Source: Aulostomus chinensis
Taxonomy: Eukaryota; Chordata; Actinopteri; Syngnathiformes; Aulostomidae
Direction: 5' to 3'
Length of the DNA stretch: 64,000 nucleotides
Assembly: GCA_037954235.1 (NCBI GenBank)
Contig: JBBMOA010000004.1
Span: 13,321,101 to 13,385,100, forward strand
Part shown: positions 56,775 to 64,000 of the stretch, one piece after another
How positions within the stretch are numbered: position 1 is the first letter of the stretch
Layout: every line of letters begins with the position of its first letter
The notes under the pieces: model-generated
Told to the model about the DNA's origin: nothing
Seen by the model: only the letters and a program-made list of their open reading frames with translations
Databases searched by the model: none
Translations under genes and position numbers: made by a program

Positions 56775-58897
56775 CCATTATATTAGTTTATATATTATGT
56801 CACCCAATCAACATCCTACTCAGTCACAGATTGTCTTCATTCCGTGATACAGCAATAAACACCGTATTCTCCAATAATACGTATAAAATGTTCGGACTAA
56901 TTGTTGATGCTTCGTCGATGGTGTCAAACTCATCAACATCAACACTGGCTTCTTCTTCCTCTTGAATTCCTCCTGAAAATATGTTGGTTGTTGTAATATC
57001 GCCATACAGCCACATGGGGGCGCCTGATGATCGTTGTGCTGTGTTCAGCACTCACAGCTACCGAGAGTGGTGAATGCTCGGGCCTCCACGGTTCAACCTG
57101 ATCCGGTGGACATGCTGGCTTTGAACCAACAACGATCAGACCCGGAGGTTTCCTGTTTTTGTCCAGTTTGAGGAGTTCTGTGGTTCTGTTGTTTGTGTGC
57201 AGTTTTACCATTTCTCCACCAGAGGTCAGTGTACACCAGGCGGATACCCATCAGCTTGGTTTCATAAGTGTTAAACTTACATAAAGTTATTAACCAGACA
57301 TTTGTCTCTTATGAAATACAAGAGATTTTTACAAAGCGGTGACGTATTGTGAGCATCCGTGTTAAATAATGTCCCACCCTCAACGGGCACTCTCTCTTCA
57401 TCGCGTGTTGGAGAGTTTCAAAACCACACTTCCTCCTCATGCTTTCTACACACACGCTCACTTCCTGTTGCGATGCATTTGACCTCTGTGTCACCTCTGC
57501 TTTTGTTCTGGCTATGAAGTAATGTCAGCTCCTCTTTTCATGCTCTGGCACTATGTCCACATGGGAGGTGCCTGCATGGAGGAGACACGAGGAAGATGGA
57601 GTGGGTGTGTTAAAGCTCTGCGGGAGAAGGACAACGAGCTTCCCTGCAGAGGAGCAGTGCCGTCTGGCCGGGCCCGCTGCCTGCTGGAAGCTGCTGCCTC
57701 TGTTCTCTCCACAGAAGCAGATCAATCCAGAGCTGTTCTCACGTCTCCGCTGGGAGAACCACCAGATTAGACCTGGAGAGACCGCTGCACTGCTCTGAGG
57801 AGGCGCCAAGGAGATGAGAGCTGAAGCGTCACACAGTTTATTGACTGTAGTGTTCGTCTGACTGCAGCGAGTTGCAAATTCCAGGAATCTCAAAAGTCGT
57901 AAACATTTCGTGGTAATCAACAGAAATATTAACAGGAACATGGAAATTAATACCTCACACTGGACGATAGTTATCAGTAAAAGGGTCAGTAAGATTTTAA
58001 CATCTCATATATTCCCATTATATTGATAACTCTGAGTCAAAACTATTTCCATTCATAATTCCCAATACAATTTATTGTAAATCCCATCTTTTGACTCCAA
58101 CTACTTGTGAGTAGAACTTCAGTTCGTGTTGCGTCATCGGAATGAGGTCAGACCTGCTGATGGGTGAGATTTTTAAGGGGTTTTTAATAAAAATACCTGA
58201 AATAAAGTCTGCGGCTAAGATGTTTTAACATTAAAGTTGGATGCTCTTACCTGTCTTAAAAATGGCGGGTGCTAACAAGTGGCTAATGAGCGTAGCATCA
58301 GTCGTAGCCAGCGTAGCGGTTTCGTATCGTATTTTCAACCATGATTAAATATCCTGAGGATACAAGCCCACCGGGCTATGGTCGAAGGAACTCGTGGTGA
58401 TACTAACCTCAAAAAAACTACAAAAACACAACCTCCCTTGAGTGCTGTGAATGCACGGGACGCAAGTAAATACATAGAACCACAAAAAAGCTCCTGTTCA
58501 TTCACATTCTGCATATTCACTTGGATTCCTCTAAATTCCCATAAATCACTGCTAATTCCCACATATTGCTGCTCATTCCCGTAAAGTGTTACCTTCCATG
58601 TTTCCCCATGATTTGACTGAAGGGTTTTATGAACTGGTAAAAAAAAAAAAAAAAAAAAGTAAAGGTGAAAATTCAGCTTAACATGCAGAACTGTACCTTT
58701 TAATTCCCTTCTGTCATCAAGCATTTTTAAATAGCTTTGTATTTCTCAGTGTTCCCATTGATCCCAAATTTTAAATTTATCTCAAACCAAAAAAAATTCA
58801 GAATATCCAAAAACTCCAAATTGAACTTTGGGATTGAAACATTTCCAGAGTAAAGGTTCCACTGCTGCGAGCCTGACACTGATACATCTTCCAAAGT

Positions 58898-58899
<2 letters not shown>

Positions 58900-58938
<39 letters not shown>
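58900..58938. repeat. (CA)n microsatellite
   Basis: About 19 CA units read directly. Confidence 0.96.
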
Positions 58939-58941
<3 letters not shown>

Positions 58942-59889
58942 TGCACACACAACTCTTAAGTGACAGCAGGCGTGGCTCGGATGTCCCGGCAGTGTTGATG
59001 GATTGTTTCTCACATTTCTTCCCTGAATTCCTTTATTATTCTGCAGCATCTCAACATTCCCGTCAGTAACAGCACCGCAGTACAGTGACTTCATCCACCT
59101 CCGCCCATCCAGGGTTTTAATGTCTGGTTGTGTGATCGCCTCGCCCTCCTCCCTGCTTTTTATCTGAGGCGAGTCTGGCGTCTTGGCTGCTTCTCCACCG
59201 CCCTGTCGCGTGGTTCCGCCGAGGCTCAGAAACAGGAAGTGGATGTTCGGCCCTCGTTGGTTTACCAGTTGTTGTTTTTTTTTTCTGATAGTTGAGGGGG
59301 AAAATGATTGCACACAGTTGCACAACGTGGATTACATGCAGGAGGAGGACCGTCATGTTCCACGTTATTAAAAAAGAGATTGTTGTGTGTGTGTGTTTGG
59401 GGCGGCGGCGGGGGGGGGGGGGGGGTCATGGGTCAATGCCTAATTTGCAGTGGGATTTTAGGAGTTTGTGCAGGTGCCGGATCACTCAGGACGGCTCTGT
59501 GGGCAGAAACTCAGGAATGAACTGAAAAGACTTTGTGTTTCAAGGTCAAGGTTATTTCAAGATAACGGGATGTCTCAGGATCACCTGGGGGGGGGGGGGT
59601 TGCCATACGTCTTGGCTCACATCCCAGAGGCCTACAGGTAAATGCAGTCATAGCTGTATTGTATTGCAACTGTATTGCTGTTGAATTGAGGAGGGAGGGT
59701 GTGTGTGGTGTGGTGGGGTCAGGGTGGGGGTGTCGTAGATCAGAAGCAAAAGCGCACACGTTCCTGCACACCCTCACACATTCCGCACATTCTCCAGAAG
59801 TGTCTGCTGAGCCTGTTCTCCCATGTGCAACATCACGTCATCTTGAATGAAAATGTATTTTGTAGCAAAAAGCAAACCTCGACCCCACC

Positions 59890-59946
<57 letters not shown>
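59890..59946. repeat. (CA)n-(CG)n-(CA)n microsatellite
   Basis: CA units interrupted by eight CG units at about 59904-59918. It is a strong theoretical Z-DNA former. Confidence 0.95.
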
Positions 59947-59948
<2 letters not shown>

Positions 59949-60544
59949 AAATGAGCCCACATTTGAATTGTAACCAAAGCTGTAAAATGTGGACTAACGG
60001 CAACATTAAGAACTGTCCCACGGGCCTCCAAGCCGGCCCTCACTAAGGTGTCTGATGGTGGGACTGAGGAAGCGCTCCAGCTGCCCTGCCTCCTTTTATG
60101 TGGGCGACGAATAAAAAGGAGGGGATGTTTTCCAGGAGAGTGAAGGACTGATTCAGTCCGGTTACGGGTTCCTCGACCCCTTGTTGGCTGTTTCAAGTCA
60201 GAACAGAATGAACAGATTCCTGTGCTGTGCTTGAAACCTGATCTGAGTGGACGAAAATTCTCTTCTTCTACTCTTTTTTTTTTGGGGGGGGGGGGGTCCC
60301 TGAAGTTATCATCAGCAGTCCCAATGTTGTGCTAATCTGAATTCTTGATATAAAACAATGGCTTTCCTAGTTTCACTTCATGTTTGGTGTGTGCCGAATT
60401 CACCAGTGTGCTAAACCAGAAACAAATGTTGAATTATTTGTCTCATGGAATGACGCAACCCCGCAAATCGAGGAAGCCACGTTAACTACGCAATTTTTTG
60501 AATGAAATCTGGCGTGACGCTCCCAAGGCATGACGGAACCTAAC

Positions 60545-61220
60545 CCGGCGGGACTCGAGGGGAGGGCCCACGGGTGGGGTGACACGCCCTGCCCACTCAG
60601 TATCTCATATTGGTAGAGCAGTGTATCTGGCTGCTGTAGTCTACTGACAGGCTGTCGGTGGAACCGAGCCGGGCTCTTTTAACGGTGGAAGTATCCCAGC
60701 AGACTGGGCGGCCGGTGGGAGGAGGCAAAGAGTCCGCAGCTGCCGCACCGCACAGCCTCCTTTGACAGCCGCAAGAGGAAGGACCCAAACGCACAACCCC
60801 ATGGCTACGGTAGGAAGCCTTTTACTCCTTTTATATTGAAAATTGTGAGTGGTTTGTTTTATGGAGTTGAATTTCGGGACGCAGCGCTATGTCGTGGCAC
60901 GCCGCTGCCGGAGCATCTTTCATTGGTTTTGTGGGCTGCGTGGTCGAAGGCGCGGGAGTGAGCATCACCTCACCGGGGCTGAAAATACCTCCGAAGACAG
61001 CCACTCGGTAACGTTTCGAACGTCTAAAAGGCTTGTTTTTTCGGTCTTTCGTTTCAGTGTGATAGCGGGAGTACGGTAGGGAGGAAGCCCGTAGTTAGCA
61101 CCGGGCTGTAGCCGCCTGTGAAGGCAGGGCGGCGGTCAGTGAGGCTGAATGAGTCGCAGTCGACGCGTGGAGCAGCTGCGGTAGTAGCCGACAGCCGTTA
61201 GCACGAACGAGACCGGAAGT
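60545..61220 (+). promoter_or_regulatory. CpG-rich segment, candidate promoter and first exon of next gene
   Basis: CpG content rises sharply compared with flanks. A GC-rich, stop-containing leader (about 60600-60793) runs into the ATG at 60801-60803, reading Met-Ala-Thr before a possible donor ACG|gtagga at 60810. No downstream exon could be recognised, so the gene is not named. CpG-rich sequence continues past the putative donor to about 61200, as is common for promoters. Strand is inferred only from the ATG/donor. Confidence 0.3.
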
Positions 61221-61692
61221 AAAGACTGACCACTTTCAAAAGAGAACCAGGAAAAAATAAATTTGGTTGGTGTCATGAGATCGTCTTATGGTTAAGAATT
61301 TAAAATGAAAAAAATTTAATGTAGTACTTATAAGAATTACTGAACCAAATTAACTAATTTCGTCTGTTTTACACGAAGGGTTTAATAATTAACCAAGTTC
61401 CTCGTTTTTAACATCAATTTGATATTAAAACTAAAACATTGACAGGTTTGGGGAACTCAAAAGGTGTCATTAAGTCGCTCTAACGTCAACCCGTAACTAG
61501 CATTTTAATAGAAAATGAAAGTAATTTTGATGATTTTTTAAAACCGGAAGTTGTGTTTCTTACGAGTCTGTCTTGACGCTGTCGGCTTGAGACCGTCGGA
61601 TTTATGAAAATCCAGATTTGGTTGCATTATATTCTAATGGTTACAGTAACAACCATGATGGTGTAGGAAGAGAAGTTCATGTAACAAAGCGA

Positions 61693-61729
<37 letters not shown>

Positions 61730-64000
61730 AGCTATTCTTCATGCTTTAGGGACTTAGAAGCGCTTCTGCAGTCACATTGTGGGTATTCTTCTCCTCCATT
61801 TGGGCCCTGGGTCTGAAATGATGGAAAGATGATATTTTGTGAATCACCTCCTGGCTGGCGTGGTTCTGCTGACTCCTGACCGCGGATGAGCAACAGGACA
61901 GCAGCCTGAGTTCACGTCCGGCCACAGCTCGATTTTTCCATTGATGAAGCCCAGCCTTCATACCCATCACAGGCGTTCACATCAGACGACTGTCAAAGCG
62001 CCCGGCCGGACTCTTAAGGCGGGACTTTTGTTTTGCACAGTAGAGGAAAGAAAGCGACTCTTCTATTTATACTCTGGTAACGGTTAAACTCACTGGACTG
62101 GCTTGATCTGCTGCCTGCTGCTCTGAGTTTTCTCCACTTTACTCACAGGGTTATAAAGATAACGACATTGGATGCTAGATGTCTTCAGCCACATGCATCC
62201 TCTGCCTCCTCCTCCTCCTCCTGCTGCCTGGTGTTGTCACCTGCCAACACACCAGTTCGTAGCAGCGTGTGACTAACATGAAAGTGTTAAAGCCGTCTGT
62301 GGCAGGTCGCCAGGGCAGCTAATTTGCTTTTGATGACTTAGGAAAAGTTCTGGAAGGCTCGTGGTCTGGTAGCAGGAAGCAGGGTACATTAGCACTCGTA
62401 TTAGCTTCACTTGGCAACTACCTCAACTCCTTTATTCATTTAAAAACAAAAGGAACACGTTAGCAGGGTTAGTATTTCACTAAACGCTGGAGCTACTAAG
62501 AGGTCGTGTGTGAAAGTGCCATCCGGGTTAAGAAGAGAGGGAAAATGAGAAAAGCGTCTTGCACGTATTTACAAGTGAGTGTCGCATAAAGAGCTCCAGT
62601 TCTCTCCAGAGGAGGATCTGGATTTGTTCTCCAGAAGCTGGCCGCGGTTCCGTGTTTGTAAATGTGCACTCACTTTAAATACCTGCACCAAGTTTGGGAC
62701 TCGCTTCCCTTCAGGACCTGAAAGGACACTAAGGCGTTCCTGGGGCCGTTTCCTCTCGCCACCTTTCCTCTGCTCTACTTTCACACTCCTCTTTGCTCTA
62801 CAGCTTCCTGTTTGTCAGCCTCTCATGTGCATCTTTTTTCCCTTCGCCATCGCAGCTCTCCATAAATCTTTAAATGCTAAGTAGACGTGTCTCTGCTCCT
62901 TCTGCAAGCCTCCATGCGTCTCTCCATACCACGGCGAGAGAGCGTAGTACGGTACAGTAAGCGCACAGGGCTGGTGGGAGAGCGGCGTGGGAGCTGTCTC
63001 CTCCCAGCATCTCCGCAGTGATAAAGAGATGCTCTCTGGGGGTGAAGGGACTGCAGTGTTCTCCCTCTTTAGGGTTCTGCAGTTAAACAGCCGCTGCAAA
63101 GATGTAAATCTTTTCAAAATTGTTGCTGTCAGTCAGAGGGAAGTGTGTTTTTCAGACGACCATTTTCAGCTTTTTTTTTTTTTTTTTTTTCTAGATTTAT
63201 GGCTCAATCTTGTTATGCTGTGTAATAACACGCGTTCCATCATCCACACGTCTCAGTTGTGACATTTTAAGAAGTCCCGTACAAACTGCTTAGGAGCTGA
63301 TTTACCTCCTCTGGGAATCTTGTTGGATACGTGACCATAAATCTCCCCGGGAAGCTTGTTTCTACTGTCCTCCAGGATCAGCTCCGATGACATCACAGTT
63401 CCTAATTTAGTTTTCAAGGGTTGTCGCACATTTACATTTTAGTGGTGAGAATTGGTAACGTCCCTGTAAAGCAGAGTTTTATTTATTTATTTAAAACTTT
63501 GCACTCAGGCCCATCCCATGATGGAAGCTGTTGGAGTGGCACATTCACCTGTCAGACATTCACACCTGAAATCCTGCAGCTGGGTGGACATCAGATAATC
63601 TTCTTTTAAAACTTTATTCATCTGCTAAGCGTAGAAGCCTCTGCGGCCAGCTAGCGCCATGTTGGTGTGCGGCAATGACTGGTTGGTTGGTTCGTTGGAC
63701 ATGTGCGGTTACATATTTGTGATCGCTTGAACATGTTTTCACTCCATCGGTGGAATCGGCCATTTTGAAGGACCACGTTGCTGGAGGAGGACGAAGTCAT
63801 GACCCAATTTCCTTATTTGCCATTTTCACTTCCATAATTTTGCAGGCTTAATTATTCGTCAGTCATCAAAATGGCCAATGAGTCATGGACTTGTTTGAGC
63901 TCTTGAGTGATAGGGCTGATAGGAAATCACTCCACCTGTGACACGCCTTGAGGGAAGGAAATTCATCAAGCTCTGTAGACATTTGTCAATGCTGTTTAAT
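61221..64000. other. Downstream sequence, no gene recognised
   Basis: Probably intronic or intergenic. It has a TG repeat (61695-61728), a T run (63172-63190), a short ORF starting with a signal-peptide-like stretch (62179-62262), and scattered AT-rich sequence. No exon with homology was seen. Confidence 0.6.
61695..61728. repeat. (TG)n microsatellite
   Basis: About 17 TG units read directly. Confidence 0.96.

Larger units (their letters stand above)
55721..60540. other. Intergenic region downstream of magi2
   Basis: No gene was recognised. It holds a large TG/TA compound microsatellite (56370-56770), CA repeats (58900-58938, 59890-59946), A/T runs (56248-56263, 58641-58658) and G homopolymers (59410, 59587, 60284). 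ORFs over 57.5-57.95 kb are open on both strands but have no recognisable domain. Confidence 0.7.

Noticed and set aside
56332..56847. Overlapping Tyr/Val/Cys and His/Thr-rich ORFs
   Set aside because: Pure translation of a TG/TA compound microsatellite.
57525..57941. Overlapping ORFs on both strands at 57.5-57.95 kb
   Set aside because: Both strands are open over a modestly GC-rich stretch. No domain, promoter or splice pattern is recognised.

Overview
This window reads as genomic DNA of a teleost fish. It has a spliced vertebrate gene with GT-AG introns, abundant CA/TG microsatellites, fish-type SINE and LINE remnants, and small inverted-repeat elements. I saw no prokaryotic operon structure, no CRISPR array, and no rRNA or functional tRNA gene. 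The species cannot be named from sequence alone.

About 1.7 to 53.6 kb holds the 3' two-thirds of one plus-strand gene, magi2 (membrane-associated guanylate kinase, WW and PDZ domain containing 2; also S-SCAM/ARIP1). Sixteen coding exons can be placed base by base. Their splice phases agree throughout and give one frame of about 1164 residues from inside WW2 to the stop codon at 50789-50791. In order they encode WW2, PDZ1, PDZ2, a linker, PDZ3, PDZ4, a Gln/Pro/Asp-Tyr linker, PDZ5 and a long basic disordered tail. The tail ends in the Gly-Pro-Trp-Lys and Gly-Ser-Asp-Lys-Leu-Pro motifs that separate MAGI2 from MAGI1 and MAGI3. PDZ0, the guanylate-kinase-like domain and WW1 must lie upstream of base 1. 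The paralogue (magi2a or magi2b) is not resolved.

The introns (281 bp to 13.3 kb) contain no other gene I can support. They hold microsatellites, long G/C homopolymers, a tRNA-derived SINE (about 15.5 kb), an inverted-repeat element (about 10.5-11.05 kb) and a decayed minus-strand LINE (33.7-34.4 kb). The most interesting gene-level feature is an unreported-looking candidate cassette exon at 4365-4667, between WW2 and PDZ1. It is stop-free, has phase 1 at both ends, a strong donor and a long pyrimidine tract, and would add 101 residues including a Gln8 run.

The inferred 3' UTR (50792 to about 53.65 kb) contains a CpG-dense block, a Pumilio-type site and a degenerate tandem array of about 41 bp units. 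Directly after the likely poly(A) site is a nested structure. An inverted-repeat (MITE-like) element is split by a 373 bp SINE with 10 bp target-site duplications, and by a 1.1 kb minisatellite of 29 units. Every minisatellite unit is 36, 39 or 42 bp, and they carry a 189 bp higher-order period. This array produces the longest ORFs in the window, which I do not regard as genes. A CpG-rich segment at 60.55-61.2 kb may be the promoter and first exon of the next gene; its identity is unknown.
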